Shown: positions 44,501 through 53,625, counted from the first letter of the stretch. The stretch is DNA of 64,000 nucleotides from Megaleporinus macrocephalus (GCA_021613375.1 CM038726.1:6113877-6177876), one strand, 5' to 3'. Notes: a model not told the origin generated them from the sequence alone. Program-made: numbers and translations.

Positions 44501-47274
44501 ATGTTGATATGGCAACATGGTTTCAACGTTACATTGTACGCTATGATGAAAAATGAAGAACTTTATTATTTTTTATTCTCACTGAACATGTAGAAATGGA
44601 ATTAAGTTCTTTAAAAGATGGAATGTTGAAGACATTATGTTGGTTCAAAATTAAAATTAAAATGGAAAAACTTTACTACAAGTTGTTATATATCGTCGCT
44701 GTCCAATGAAAAAATGTATCTCTATTTTTGTCAATTTTTAGCCCGCCAATAGTCATTCACATTGGGTGAAAATTTCAGGTTGAGTGGACCAATAGAAAAG
44801 CTCCAAAATAGCTTGCAAAAAATTCTGGTTCCATTGACTTACATTGAAAGTATATATACATATATATACATATATGTTTTGGGGAATATGTCTGGTATAT
44901 ACATATAAATTATTTATGAATGATTAAGGATACAGGTATTTCTAGTACTGTGTAAATAAATCTATTCCAGTGTATCAATGGGGGGATAAGTGGGCTCAGC
45001 AAAAGCTGATTGGCTATAGTCAGTACAGGTGTATGGACATTACCGATTAAGCTTTATTTGCCATCATAACTGTAACCCTCGAAGTAAAACAAAAACTTTA
45101 GCATGTCTGTGCAGCTCCTGCCATCTTGTGGCTCAGCAATGGCATTGCATCCTTATCTGCAAACCAGTGTTTCAGCCTGTAGGGCATGTAGCTAATGCAG
45201 CTTTATGGACACCACCATGTTCAGTTGTGGCTTATAAACTAAATTATGAGTGTTTGCTTGATGTTCTTGTTTTAAATTGAGCCAGTCTATCTACCTGTTC
45301 AGCCTAAATCCTCCAAAACTTCCAACTTTGGGGAGCATTCCGTTATAAACTTTGTAGTCGGAGGTCAGAAATTCCCGAATCCCAAGTATGGATCAGCTTT
45401 TTGATAGGTAGTGAAGTTGCTGAACTAGGTGGCTTAACAAACCTGTTCATTGCCTCATCTGCGACCTTTGGGTTCCAGGCAGCCGAGAAACTCCCAACAA
45501 CAAGGTGAGTCTTGTAACTCACACATGCAACCTTTGAAGCAAGTGGGCGGAGCCTCTCTCTGCTGACAACCAGTCAGCTCAACCATCCAATCGTCGACCT
45601 GCTGACTGTATGTTGGGACACAAACAGTGAGCTTAATGTATTTGGACAGAATTGAGGTTGGCAGGCGATGGGACTGAGTTGCGGGAATCTCCTGGCCGAC
45701 TGGATAATATCGTTTCTGGCAGCGTCGTATTATCAATGAGCGTAAACAACATCACCACAACGGCTAAGAAACGTAGCAGCAGTGATCTTTAGACCCCAAA
45801 AGTCTTTATATTTGTCCACTTTTTGGAGAAATCCAGGCCATAAACTCTCCTTCCTTCTGCAGGGGGACAGTGGCGGTCCGTTAGTGTGTCGAGAGGCCGA
45901 TGGACGCTGGTATCTCACCGGAGTGACCAGCTGGGGATTGGGCTGCGGCCGAAAGAACAGGCCTGGCATTTACAGCAACGTGCACAGCCTGCTGACGTGG
46001 ATCCATAGCAACATGCAGGTAAACGCCGTGAAACCATATACCCTGAACTGCAAAGATGCCTCAACAAATTTACTGATGTTGTGGTTCTAGACTCTGGCCT
46101 GATTAGTCTATTCAGTGATGCTGAGGTTCTGGACTCTGGGGTGGTCAGTCTATTCAGTGATGTTGATGTTCTGGGCTCTGGCCTGATTAGTCTATTCAGT
46201 GATGCTGAGGTTCTGGACTCTGGGGTGGTCAGTCTATTCAGTGATGTTGATGTTCTGGGCTCTGGGGTGATTAGTCTATTCAGTGATGTTGAGGTTCTGG
46301 ACTCTGGGGTGGTCAGCCTATTCAATGATGTTGAAGTTCTGGGCTCTGGGGTGGTCAGTCTGTTCAGTGATGTTGAGGTTCTGGGCTCTGGGGTGGTCAG
46401 TCTATTCAGTGATGTTGAGGTTCTGGGCTTTGAGGTGATCAGTCTGTTCAGTGATGTTGAGGTTCTGAACTCTGGGGTGGTCAGTCTATACAGTGATGTT
46501 GAGGTTATAAACCCTAGGGTTGTCGGTATATCCAGTGATGTTGAGTTATTGGACTTTGTGCTGGTCAGTCTATTCAGTGATGTTCAGGTTCTGGGCTCTG
46601 GGGTGGTCAGTCTATTCAGTGATATCAATATTTTGGGCTCTGGGTTGGTCAGTCTATTCAGTGATGTTGAGGTTATAAACCCTAGGGTTGTCGGTATATC
46701 CAGTGATGTTGAGTTATTGGACTTTGTGCTGGTCACTCTATTCAGTGATGTTGAGGTATTGGACTTTGTACTGGTCACTCTATTCAGTGATACTGAGGTA
46801 TTGGACTCTGGGGTGGTCAGTCCAATGTTCTGAGAACAGCAGCAGTCTTTTCTCAGTGAGGGGCTTCTTGAACAGCGACACATCCTTTCAGACCCCCATA
46901 GTGTTGAGGTGTCTTCTCACAGTGGAAGGCTGGACGGAAACACCTGCAGATGTTCTCAGATCTGAAGGTGGAGATTGATGTTCTCCTCTCTCTCAAAGAT
47001 GAAAGTGCTGTTTATCTGATAGGGCCGGTTTTGGTGGTCTAGCAGGTCTTTCAGGTGGTTGTTAGTAGGGTGTAGCTTTGAATCAGATGTTTAAGACCAG
47101 AGTTTTGGAAAGGCACTCATTAGTTCCTTTGATTTTCTCCATCCTTATACAAGTCAATCTAATCTACTCTAAGTAATAGACTAGCTATGTACTTTACTAA
47201 TTGCTCTGTCTCTCTCTCTCTCACTCTCTCTCTCTCACTCTCTTTCTCTAAAATAGCAAGAAAAGCCACTCTGA
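29309..47274 (+). CDS. tmprss13: Type II transmembrane serine protease 13-like, 13 exons
   Basis: This gene encodes a cell-surface trypsin-like protease. Thirteen exons (29309-29335, 35711-35903, 36968-37075, 37203-37319, 39398-39524, 40168-40263, 40661-40704, 40799-40958, 42443-42621, 43286-43384, 44180-44322, 45863-46018, 47257-47274) join in phase to 488 codons plus a stop. In order it has a Pro-rich cytosolic tail, one TM helix, a shortened LDLa, an SRCR domain, an activation site R|IIGG, His in TAAHC, Asp in YDIALLKL, Asp189 in KDSCQ, and Ser in GDSGGP. All catalytic residues are present and the specificity is trypsin-like. [23 protein letters not shown] and [12 protein letters not shown] match TMPRSS13 better than TMPRSS4. 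The first and last exons are the least certain. Human TMPRSS13 and SCN4B are also neighbours. Confidence 0.92.
29336..30339. other. tmprss13 intron 1, unique part
   Basis: AT-rich intronic sequence with no recognised element. Confidence 0.45.
30340..30690 (-). mobile_element. MITE family A, copy 3
   Basis: It contains the family-A core in reverse orientation (TCTCCTGGACGCCCCAGACA) and extends to the AGGGTTAAATAAACACACTG end. The left terminal repeat is degraded. Confidence 0.75.
30691..31599. other. tmprss13 intron 1, unique part
   Basis: I see nothing recognisable. Short open frames of about 60-70 codons have no known motif. Confidence 0.45.
31600..32040. repeat. 52-bp minisatellite
   Basis: About 8 copies of a unit containing CTACCAAGCTAACCCTGGCT, TGATGTAAGTTAACCATG and CTAGCTAACGTTA. 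The spacing is exactly 52 bp between 31811, 31863 and 31915. It lies in tmprss13 intron 1. Confidence 0.93.
32060..33095. repeat. About 50-bp AT-rich minisatellite, block 1
   Basis: About 20 copies of a unit of the form TTTAGGTATTTAGATTTGCT, TGCTAAATACAGTGATATTT, AGGTAAATAA. The left units are more diverged than the right ones. The same array continues at 33681-34385 after an interruption. Confidence 0.93.
33490..33681 (+). mobile_element. MITE family B, left part, interrupted by array
   Basis: It contains ACTTTACAGGAGAGGACGAA, TCTATTGGTCCATTCATTAT and AAACGGCAGCAGTCGTGTTC. It stops at AAAATTTACAT, where the 50-bp array resumes. The last roughly 85 bp are repeated at 34387-34472, and the terminal inverted repeat appears only there. 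Confidence 0.8.
33681..34385. repeat. About 50-bp AT-rich minisatellite, block 2
   Basis: About 14 copies of the same unit as 32060-33095, here mostly with TTTAGATTCTTTTGCTAAAT. It sits inside a family-B MITE. Confidence 0.93.
34387..34500 (+). mobile_element. MITE family B, right part
   Basis: It repeats the segment ending AAAATTTACAT and then completes the element with TTTCTTTGGACAGCGACGATAT. It forms a split pair with 33490-33681. Confidence 0.8.
34626..34841 (-). mobile_element. LINE 3' fragment between two (AT)n runs
   Basis: AT microsatellites at 34626-34664 and 34798-34841 flank 130 bp. On the minus strand these encode [17 protein letters not shown] and NEGRME, the C-terminal part of a LINE reverse-transcriptase protein. 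The homologous piece is at 39641-39970. Confidence 0.65.
34857..35662 (+). mobile_element. Tc1-like transposon with inverted ends, defective
   Basis: TA then CACTTTACTGGCAACAGTAT at the left and ATGTTTTTGGTGATATAGTG then TA at the right give inverted ends and TA duplications (34855-34856 and 35663-35664). The + strand encodes [20 protein letters not shown], then [16 protein letters not shown] at 35199-35447. The rest, including the last acidic motif, is deleted. It lies only about 50 bp before tmprss13 exon 2. Confidence 0.88.
35711..35903 (+). CDS. tmprss13: tmprss13 exon 2 (proline-rich cytosolic tail)
   Basis: The acceptor is TTTACAG and the donor is CAG|GTAGTA. It encodes a tail with [10 protein letters not shown] and [10 protein letters not shown], so two PPxY motifs, followed by Ala/Pro-rich sequence. 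It resembles the low-complexity intracellular region of TMPRSS13 in composition but not in sequence. Confidence 0.85.
36150..36690 (+). mobile_element. Decayed Tc1-like element in tmprss13 intron 2
   Basis: It contains decayed transposase words ([11 protein letters not shown] and [11 protein letters not shown], 36450-36565) and ends with TTAGTCATAATAAAGTGAAT. It is related to the better preserved 42664-43045 element. Confidence 0.65.
36968..37075 (+). CDS. tmprss13: tmprss13 exon 3 (signal anchor)
   Basis: Phase 1 at both ends. A basic stretch (RLVVTRSKR) and CCYGG precede the hydrophobic run [15 protein letters not shown]. Positive charge on the N-terminal side fits type II orientation. Confidence 0.88.
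37203..37319 (+). CDS. tmprss13: tmprss13 exon 4 (LDLa module)
   Basis: It encodes [10 protein letters not shown], then [20 protein letters not shown] and ESRC. The calcium-binding D..DC..GSDE pattern is kept, but only four cysteines are present, the shortened LDLa form also seen in TMPRSS13. Confidence 0.92.
37435..39265. repeat. 67-bp minisatellite in tmprss13 intron 4
   Basis: About 27 copies of a unit containing GTAGTGTTTACAGTCTGACA, GTAATAACTGTAGAGTGATT and TTAATCCAGTATGAATCTGC. The spacing is 67 bp. It occupies nearly the whole intron between the LDLa and SRCR exons. Confidence 0.95.
39398..39524 (+). CDS. tmprss13: tmprss13 exon 5 (SRCR, first half)
   Basis: It encodes [27 protein letters not shown], then [14 protein letters not shown], the TCRQLGF motif and the spacing are typical of the SRCR domain in TTSPs. 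Phase 2 donor GG|GTACAT. Confidence 0.93.
39545..40150 (-). mobile_element. MITE family A, copy 4, interrupted by a LINE fragment
   Basis: It starts with CTGTGTAAAAGTCTT (one terminal repeat) and follows the family-A core in reverse, ending within GATTTAGCTTAATGAAG. The other end is missing. It is split at 39641 by a LINE fragment. It fills almost the entire intron between the two SRCR exons. Confidence 0.8.
39626..39985 (+). mobile_element. 5'-truncated LINE fragment with 15-bp target duplication
   Basis: The 330-bp insert 39641-39970 is flanked by TAAATAATCATACAT at 39626-39640 and 39971-39985. It encodes [36 protein letters not shown], the C-terminal region of a LINE protein, and ends with a GGATGGATGGG tail. 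The undisturbed target sequence exists in the family-A copy at 1-290. Confidence 0.9.
40168..40263 (+). CDS. tmprss13: tmprss13 exon 6 (SRCR, second part)
   Basis: The acceptor is TGTACAG and the donor AC|GTAAGT; phase 2 at both ends. It encodes [20 protein letters not shown] and KLEVT. It is a variable Ser-rich stretch with one NQS sequon. Confidence 0.88.
40325..40500 (+). mobile_element. MITE family B copy in tmprss13 intron 6
   Basis: It contains ACCTTACAGGAGAGGCCAAA, TTTCTATTGGTCCATTTGTC and CATTGTCGTGTTCAAATGAT in family order. The ends are degraded. Confidence 0.65.
40661..40704 (+). CDS. tmprss13: tmprss13 exon 7
   Basis: A 44-nt exon encoding [14 protein letters not shown], the end of the SRCR domain with two cysteines. 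Phase 2 in and phase 1 out fit both neighbours. Confidence 0.9.
40799..40958 (+). CDS. tmprss13: tmprss13 exon 8 (activation site and His)
   Basis: It encodes the propeptide Cys (DCGRP), activation cleavage at [25 protein letters not shown] and TAAHCF with the catalytic His. Phase 2 donor AA|GTATGA. Confidence 0.96.
40975..41440. repeat. GGAT-rich simple repeat
   Basis: Diverged (GGAT/GATG)n sequence in tmprss13 intron 8, followed by a pure (GATA)n run. Confidence 0.85.
41440..41518. repeat. (GATA)n microsatellite
   Basis: About 78 bp of uninterrupted tetranucleotide repeat. Confidence 0.97.
41640..42400. repeat. 62-bp minisatellite in tmprss13 intron 8
   Basis: About 12 copies of a unit with GTAGTTGAATGAGTGTATGA, ATGGATAAGACACAGAGAGT and ATAATGGATGAATGGATGGG. 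Lengths vary through GGAT number. The long minus-strand Ser/His/Pro-rich open frames through it are artefacts of the repeat. Confidence 0.95.
42443..42621 (+). CDS. tmprss13: tmprss13 exon 9 (catalytic Asp)
   Basis: It encodes [15 protein letters not shown], then [18 protein letters not shown] with the catalytic Asp. Phase 2 in and phase 1 out. Confidence 0.95.
42664..43045 (+). mobile_element. Short Tc1-like element in tmprss13 intron 9
   Basis: Ends GAGTCACATTATTATGA and TCATAATAATGTGACTC are perfect inverted repeats of 17 bp. It retains transposase-like words such as MHCSQHG in a broken frame. It begins about 40 bp after the exon 9 donor. Confidence 0.85.
43286..43384 (+). CDS. tmprss13: tmprss13 exon 10
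   Basis: It encodes [20 protein letters not shown], then [12 protein letters not shown], the interdomain part of S1 with Cys122 and the GFG turn. Phase 1 at both ends. Confidence 0.95.
43395..44160. repeat. 44-48-bp minisatellite in tmprss13 intron 10
   Basis: About 17 copies of TGGTCTGCTGGGAGCAGTGT, GTAGAGTTTAAGT plus a variable (GT)n segment that causes the length differences. It fills the whole intron up to the exon 11 acceptor. Confidence 0.96.
44180..44322 (+). CDS. tmprss13: tmprss13 exon 11 (Asp189)
   Basis: It encodes [34 protein letters not shown]. The Asp of KDSCQ is the S1-pocket residue for trypsin-like Arg/Lys specificity. Phase 0 donor CAG|GTAACC. Confidence 0.95.
44687..44860 (-). 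mobile_element. MITE family B copy in tmprss13 intron 11
   Basis: It starts TATATATCGTCGCTGTCCAA and contains GACCAATAGAAAAGCTCC and TTCCATTGACTTACATTG. Its right end is replaced by a TATATACA repeat. Confidence 0.75.
44861..45862. other. tmprss13 intron 11, remainder
   Basis: No recognised element. A 90-codon minus-strand open frame near 45455-45736 has no identifiable domain. Confidence 0.4.
45863..46018 (+). CDS. tmprss13: tmprss13 exon 12 (catalytic Ser)
   Basis: It begins GDSGGPLVC with the nucleophile Ser, then [16 protein letters not shown] and [19 protein letters not shown]. Phase 0 at both ends. If the donor CAG|GTAAAC were not used, translation would run on for 23 codons to a TAA/TAG-type stop at 46088-46090. 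Confidence 0.96.
46085..46820. repeat. 42-bp minisatellite in the last tmprss13 intron
   Basis: About 17 copies of a unit of the type TTCTGGGCTCTGGGGTGGTC plus AGTCTATTCAGTGATGTTGAGG. Because 42 is a multiple of 3 and the unit has no stop, a 250-codon frame stays open. It is not in the exon 12 frame and I do not call it a gene. Confidence 0.95.
46821..47256. other. Rest of the last tmprss13 intron
   Basis: Unassigned sequence ending in a strong CTCTCTCT pyrimidine tract (47205-47250) and the AAATAG acceptor. Confidence 0.5.
47257..47274 (+). CDS. tmprss13: tmprss13 exon 13 (terminal codons)
   Basis: After a long CT-rich tract and AAATAG, CAAGAAAAGCCACTCTGA gives QEKPL and a stop in the phase required by exon 12. 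A short last exon also ends the mammalian gene. It is predicted by fit, not by similarity. Confidence 0.6.
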   Translation, partial: QEKPL

Positions 47275-48840
47275 ACACACAGCACTCCCAATGCACTTTA
47301 CAAGACGTTGGACAGAAGCACTGACCAGGGAATCACCCCAGCAAACCACAATCACACATTTTATTGCTTCAATACAAACTTTTCCATGTTTGTTTTAAGT
47401 TGGGTTAATTTATTTGTTACTTTGTGCTTTTCAACCTCCATTGATTCCCTGATTACCTCGTTCTCTTTGCACATGAAGTTAATTGACACCTCGTCATGAT
47501 TTGCCTGTCAGACTCGCCCTCAAGAGGTTTGTGTCCACCAGGTTGCTGCTGAAAGTTCCCAGTTGGAGGGAACTTTGGTGGGAAATGGTTGATTGTAGAG
47601 ACTCAGGTGCTGTTTACAGTGGTGGTGATGGGAACCAGAGGTCATCATATATCTACAACACAAATATACATACTTTATTTACTATCCAAACCACCGATGA
47701 CCCTACACGTCAACTGAGTTCTGAGTTGGAATGTTGGTAACATAGTGGGCGACTATTTTGCCATGCCCTGCGTGTACTTGTCCACCACCAATTGGTAATT
47801 TGTTGGGGAAATTACAACCAAAAACTTTTTCAACCACCCACCTAACAATATCAAGTACATTCAGGGAGCTCTTATAGATGAACATCTGGTTTCCATCACC
47901 ACCGCTATGAACAGTTCTTAGTTGGTAGTGTCTCTAGAACAGAACACTTCACTCCAAACCACTCTGAATGGTTTTGTTTAGTTATTAGTCGTCGTACTCA
48001 TTTCCACTTGTTCTGTAGCAAACACCATTGCACTGGCGGCCTCTAGTGGACAAAACAACTGTTGAGAGGCATCATCTTATGGATTCAGGAATGTTTTTTT
48101 TTTTTCCACTGTAGTTGTACGACTGCTTTCCTTGAGTCCTATCATTGTCATTCAGAGATTTGATGTATCTTCACAATGAATGGAATATTAGATCACTGTC
48201 CGCCAAACATCAAGACCAACAATAAACAGAAATTGTATAAGGAGCGTCCTTATTCTTTCAGTTTGTGTTAGAGACGTTTGATTCCATTCACTATCACTGA
48301 GAAGAAGATTGTGTGTCTCTCTACAGCAAAGCATTTTACAGCAAACCACTCTGAATGGTCTTGTTGACATGCTAACCATTTGATTATGCAGCCTTCAACT
48401 ATTTGACTTTGGGGGGAGTGAGTATGTCTGTGTACTGATATGATACAGCTCTCATATACCCACCTGCTCTGAAGACCTTCCCTCTGATTCGTTCAGTGTG
48501 AATAAAGCTCCGCCCACACGATGAACACCCAATTGCAGGTACACATCCATGCGCCACAACTGTATATCACATCACATATATCTCCACTGTAATTGCATCA
48601 TGTTTGGTGTGCCACTTACAATGCTTCAAGTACAAACCCAGATTACGGCTTTAATGAGCCCTGGAGTGATCATTGAAGCTTGTTAGGTCCCAGAAGATTG
48701 AGCCCAATGTGAGCGCAGGTCAGTGGGAGGAGTGGGGGAGGGGTGACAATGGTGCGTGGACATGGTACAAAGCATCCAGGCCCAGTGTGTGTACAACCAT
48801 ATATATATACCTGTACATACTAAGAACTTACTGTTCATTC
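47275..48840 (+). other. tmprss13 3' UTR and downstream sequence
   Basis: Candidate poly(A) signals AATAAA lie at 48221-48226 and 48501-48506. No further gene or mobile element is recognised. Confidence 0.4.
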
Positions 48841-49240
48841 TGAAAATTAAATGACCCAAGATTCACAAACCGCACAGCAATCTTCAAGACATGCCACAGA
48901 GTCTAAATTGAATTGAGGTCTGGACTTTGACTTGACCATTCCAAGCCCTTAAAATGCGCCCTTAAACCCACTTCACTGTGGCTTTACCATATGTTTAGGG
49001 TCATTGTCCTGCTGCAAGTTGAACCTCCTTCCCAGTCTCAGGTCTCTGAAGAGATGTCCTTCAATCCTTACCAGTTTTCCAGTTCCTGTGGATGGAATGC
49101 ATCCCTATAGCATGATGCTGCCACCACCATGCTTCACTGTGGGAATGATGTTGGCTTTGAGTCGTACATAGCATTTTACTTTCATCTTATGGTAGACCCT
49201 TCTTGGGGAGTCTGCCAAGTTCTGTTTGGCAAAGTCTAAA
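48841..49240 (-). mobile_element. Tc1-like transposon fragment
   Basis: It contains the reverse complement of typical Tc1 transposase sequence: GGTCTGGACTTTGACTTGAC, GGTCATTGTCCTGCTGCAAG, TTGAACCTCCTTCCCAGTCT. It parallels the element at 63574-64000. It is truncated and frameshifted. Confidence 0.6.
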
Positions 49241-52200
49241 TTTATTTTCTTACTTTTTCCTTAATGCTTTTGTTCTGGACACCACATAGCCCCACTCTGT
49301 GGAGTGTATTGTTTACATTTCAGATTGGGATGCAATAAACAGTTGCAAGTCTTATTTTTTTTATTATTTTTTCCCGTCTTGTTAAAACACACATGACTTT
49401 TTAACTAAGCTGAGCTTAAACGGCTCTGTTCTTAAATGAAACGCAAGCAGGTTAACACCAGCCATTACACGAAACATCAACGAGGTAATGAGGCCTGTAC
49501 GGTGTATATACACTGGAATATCTTTATAGTTCCAGACTGCGGTAGCCTGAAGGTCCAAAGCCTCGTCAGTCCTCTGATTGGTCATGGGTTGAAAGCCACC
49601 TGATATTGCCTTGTTATTGCCATTAGAAAGAGGCTATTTAAAGTTGCTCCAGGTGGACTGGTGCTCTTCTAAGCTTCTGTAAATCTTATTTGTATGTGTT
49701 TGTGGTAGGGAGGTATGTCCCAGAGAAACATACTTATATGTGTATGTATATGGATGGTTTTCTTTATTTTATTCTATAATACTGGAGTTGCATAATTTGG
49801 CTATTTATATGTAAACAAAGTCATTCCGAGTAGTTTAATGTGAAATGTGCCATTATAAAGGAAATTAGTTAGCATCAGAATTATTTACAGTGGTGGTGAT
49901 AGTAACCAGACATTAGAAGACTTTGTTTTATGATAGTTTTGCATTTTGGTTTTGGCCTGAAATCTATTTTGAGTGTAGTAAAACAAAATAGTCCCTCGTT
50001 TTAGATTTTCGACCAATAATTTTTAATAATTAACATTACGTATAAACACTCAGAAGGTTCATTGGTGGTATGAATAGTAGATGAAATGTCTCAAAACCTA
50101 GTGAGATGCCTAAGTAGGCACTGACTAGGAAGGCAGCTGTTTAAGTAGGCAGCGTTCTATCTGACATCTCTCGTCATGAAACGCTTTAGTTAGAAACAGA
50201 CTTAGTTTAGCTTAGTTTAGCTACTGGCTACCGGGCTAAGCTACCAGCTATCCAAAACAATAGCCCGAGGCTTAAAAATCTGCTAGCGTAAATGCTAATT
50301 CCTCGAGTATAAAACTGCAAAATGGTCAAAGACTGTCTTCGCTTTTGTCCGCCATGTTGGAAAAAGTTTTGCCTGCGTTGCATCATGGGATTGCTTTAGC
50401 GGCAAATCAGGTCTAAATAAGGTTTCTCAGTAGACAGCATGTTTAAGTTATGTAAGAATTGAGACAGTCTACATGTCGGGGTGCATACTATGACGTAAAA
50501 TGCTGCCTATGTAGACCCTCACTAGGAAATCCAGTTACATGGGAGGAGACCAGAGAGACAGTAAGAAGTTCTAATGGGACAACACTGTCTCCTCCGAGGT
50601 TAATAACACAGTGGGTGGGTGATATGAGAAGGTGGTCTGAGGTTACTAACACAGTGGGTGGGTGATATGAGAAGGTGGTCTTATGGAGACATGTACTCTC
50701 GGAAGGTGTAGACGGTTCAGTAATGAAAAACTATAAAAGTACTGAAGCGTATCAGTACCTGCACAGTGGGAAGGTGGGCGTGTCCTCCTACACACAGACG
50801 GTGAGTTTATATTTCTGAAAGCCGGTTAAACCCAAGTCCAGCCAGCTGCCCGAGCCGTGTTAGTTACAGTCCAGATAGCCTAGCGCGGTGGACACTGATC
50901 AGAAAACAGTTACTGAACTGATAGACTCACCAGCACCGACACGTCTGCTTCCTCGGAGCTTCATAAGCGAGACAGTTCTCTGGATAAGGAAGCTCTGGTG
51001 CTGGTTCTCCTCCACAGAATGGTAGGAGCAGACATACGGAGGTTTGGGTGGAGGTTTTAAATTTAGAGCTTCAGTCATAGACGCAGGTGGTCTTCTTTGG
51101 AAGGCAGCCCCCCAACACTCTGATCTTTATGTGCTGTGTTCGTAACTCTGTTGTTCAAGACAAGTTTTCCTCTCCTTCTAATTACTGACTCCCTCTAACT
51201 GAACATGTTATGCTATTAATTTATATGTTTATTGATGTTTTGCTTGTAATTAGTATCAATGTATCCGCAGTCGCACCGGAAGTTCTAACACAAAGTAAAC
51301 AAAGATGACCGCCCCAGTGTTGTCATGGAAAATAGCATGAATACCGTGTGATTATTGTTACATAAAGTAAATGTTACCTACATGTTAGGACAACTGGAAT
51401 TTATACAAACCTGGATTCCAAAAAAGTTGGGACACTAAACAAATTGTGAATAAAACCTGAATGCAATGATGTGGAGGTGCCAACATCTAATATTTTATTC
51501 GTTATTATATAACGAACAGCTGGAAGACCAATTAACACTAATAAGGTTCTAGAACAACATATGCTCCCATCTAGATGTCATCTCTTTCTTGTATAATTAA
51601 TCTGCAACAGTGGCTACATCAGTAGTAGTTACCTTGCTGTTACATGTTGCATGAAGTGGGACCCCATCTCTACAATGAACCACTTGGATAGGCTTGGTTG
51701 ACTATTTGTATTTAATTATATCTACTTAATGCAATGTGCCTTTAGATAAAAATTAAAAACTATACTATAGAAAAAGGGTTTGTTCAAACGTTTGGATGCT
51801 AACTCTGCAGGCAACCCTGAGAACATGCCAGAGTAAGAGATGCTTGGTGAGACACCTCAGCCTTAAATGATTAACCGTCCCCAGGACGCCTCGTCTCATT
51901 GATCAACTGCCGGACCTTCATTTATGATCTACCAGCCATGGCTTTGAGATCAACCTTGCCTCATAAGGCCTTTTGAATCTCGGTTGTGTCAGCCAATTCT
52001 GGTTGCTAGCACAGTTGCAAATCTACTGGTTAACAAATAGAACCAGACCAGCCCCCAAGAAACCCACCCCAGGGCAGTTGGAGAGTTTCAAACACGGCTC
52101 CCACCTTCAAGGTACATCACCAAAAAAAGGCTGTCCTCGTCTTTAAGAAGGAAGGTAAGCAGAGAGGACTGTCGACACATTCACAGCATTGCAAGATATA

Positions 52201-52604
52201 TCTGAGTTGCACTGGATTAAACCATCTACAGGCTATAAAACCGGAGGGAAGTAGATTAACGAAGTGTTATGAAGCCTTAATAAATGGTTGTAATACATGT
52301 AGTAAAGCGTATAGTAACTGTGTAGTTGGAGAACAACTAGCAAACCTAATTGCTTCAAATGCTTCAAATCATCCAAAGTAATAGTTTTAGAGTGTCGACA
52401 AAACAGCAAACACATTCGTAAGGCATTTCTCATTTTGGAGCTTCACTGGGAACCACATTGTTACCTAAAGCCCTCGTAGATAAAAACATTTTAGCACTGA
52501 AAAGAATTGATGATAATATTTCAAGAGCTGGAAGCTGGAATTGACTGGTATTGACAGTGACTTAATCTACAGTAAATTAATGTCTAATTTTACAGAGCGG
52601 ACCA
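49241..52604. other. Intergenic; small repeats only
   Basis: No gene is seen. It holds repeat family D at 50345-50440 (GTCCGCCATGTTGGAAAAAG), a roughly 53-bp twofold repeat near 50598-50680 (ACACAGTGGGTGGGTGATAT), and a piece of a dispersed element near 51410-51490 (TTCCAAAAAAGTTGGGACAC). Confidence 0.5.
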
Positions 52605-52698
52605 GCTCTATATATCATTGCTGTCCCAAGAAAACATTTAATTTTAACTTTTTAACATAATTTTTATATTTCTACATCATTTGAACATGCCAGCTGCC

Positions 52699-52732
<34 letters not shown>

Positions 52733-52765
52733 TCATGTTCCATTGACTTACATTAAAAGTGAAGA
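52605..52765 (-). mobile_element. MITE family B copy
   Basis: It starts TATATATCATTGCTGTCCCA and ends with CCATTGACTTACATTAAAAG. The middle is replaced by (AT)n at 52702-52729. Confidence 0.7.
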
Positions 52766-53499
52766 AGGTTTTTTGAGGTGGGCGGCAAGGCTGACCAAGT
52801 AACACAGGGCCATAGGAATGTTTGGGCTGCCATCTAGTGGTGATGCGTGTAGATATGAGCTGTGTGGTAAATACTCAGTGCTGGTGTAACAGGTGAAGTC
52901 AGATTATGAGGTAACCGGAGAAGGAGGGCTGATGTGGTCTTCTGTTTGGTCATATGTGGTCATAAGTTCTCCTCACATGTGGTTCTGGCAGACTAAACTA
53001 TACTGGTTTATCTTGTAAATAGATACCGTAGTTCGTGATGCTGTTTCACATTTGTGCTCTAGTAATACACATTTTCACTTGTTCTACATTAGTTTGAGGA
53101 TAAAGTAAGCATCATGTCTACACTTACAAGTAAAGGCTGAAGTAAATACTTAAACTCTCACCTCTGACAGACCTACTTTCTGAAATATCTCCCAAAATAT
53201 CCCACTGTTCTTGCGTTCATGGCTTCCTAAAAATAGTTTTTATACATTTGTCCTTCAGTGGTACTTAAATGTAGCTTTGCTGATGAATGGTAAATGGTTT
53301 TGGACTTAGAGTTGATAATAATAGCTGATATTTCAGAAGCCTCGTTCAGCTTGCACTGACGCATGTGGGATTTAAAGCTCCTGCCAAGAGAATAGAGGAC
53401 AATAGAGTACACACACCCATCCACACACACGCATACCCATAATGTGCCAATAAAAAGAATGCCACAATAAGAGTCCTTGAGCGAGAATCGGATATCTGT
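52766..53499. other. No recognised feature
   Basis: Intergenic sequence without a supported gene. Confidence 0.45.
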
Positions 53500-53625
53500 G
53501 TGTTGGAAGATGGATGATGCTATGGGGTTGTATTTCAGGGGTGGCCAGTCCTTCTAGACAAATAGGCACAATTTCCCACAGACATATTCCAACAGAAAAC
53601 TTCCCAGAAGAGTGGAAGCTGTTGT
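53500..53625 (+). mobile_element. Tc1-like fragment
   Basis: GATGATGCTATGGGGTTGTA and CTTCCCAGAAGAGTGGAAGC match the 7755-9147 element (8135-8160 and 8510-8530). It is bordered by (AT)n at 53634-53653. Confidence 0.5.

Noticed and set aside
46081..46833. 250-codon repeat protein or alternative tmprss13 tail
   Set aside because: 42-bp minisatellite, not in the exon 12 frame, with an intervening stop.
29309..47274. tmprss4 instead of tmprss13
   Set aside because: The SRCR end ([12 protein letters not shown]), the shortened LDLa context and the Pro-rich tail fit TMPRSS13 better. Without an alignment tool a small doubt remains.
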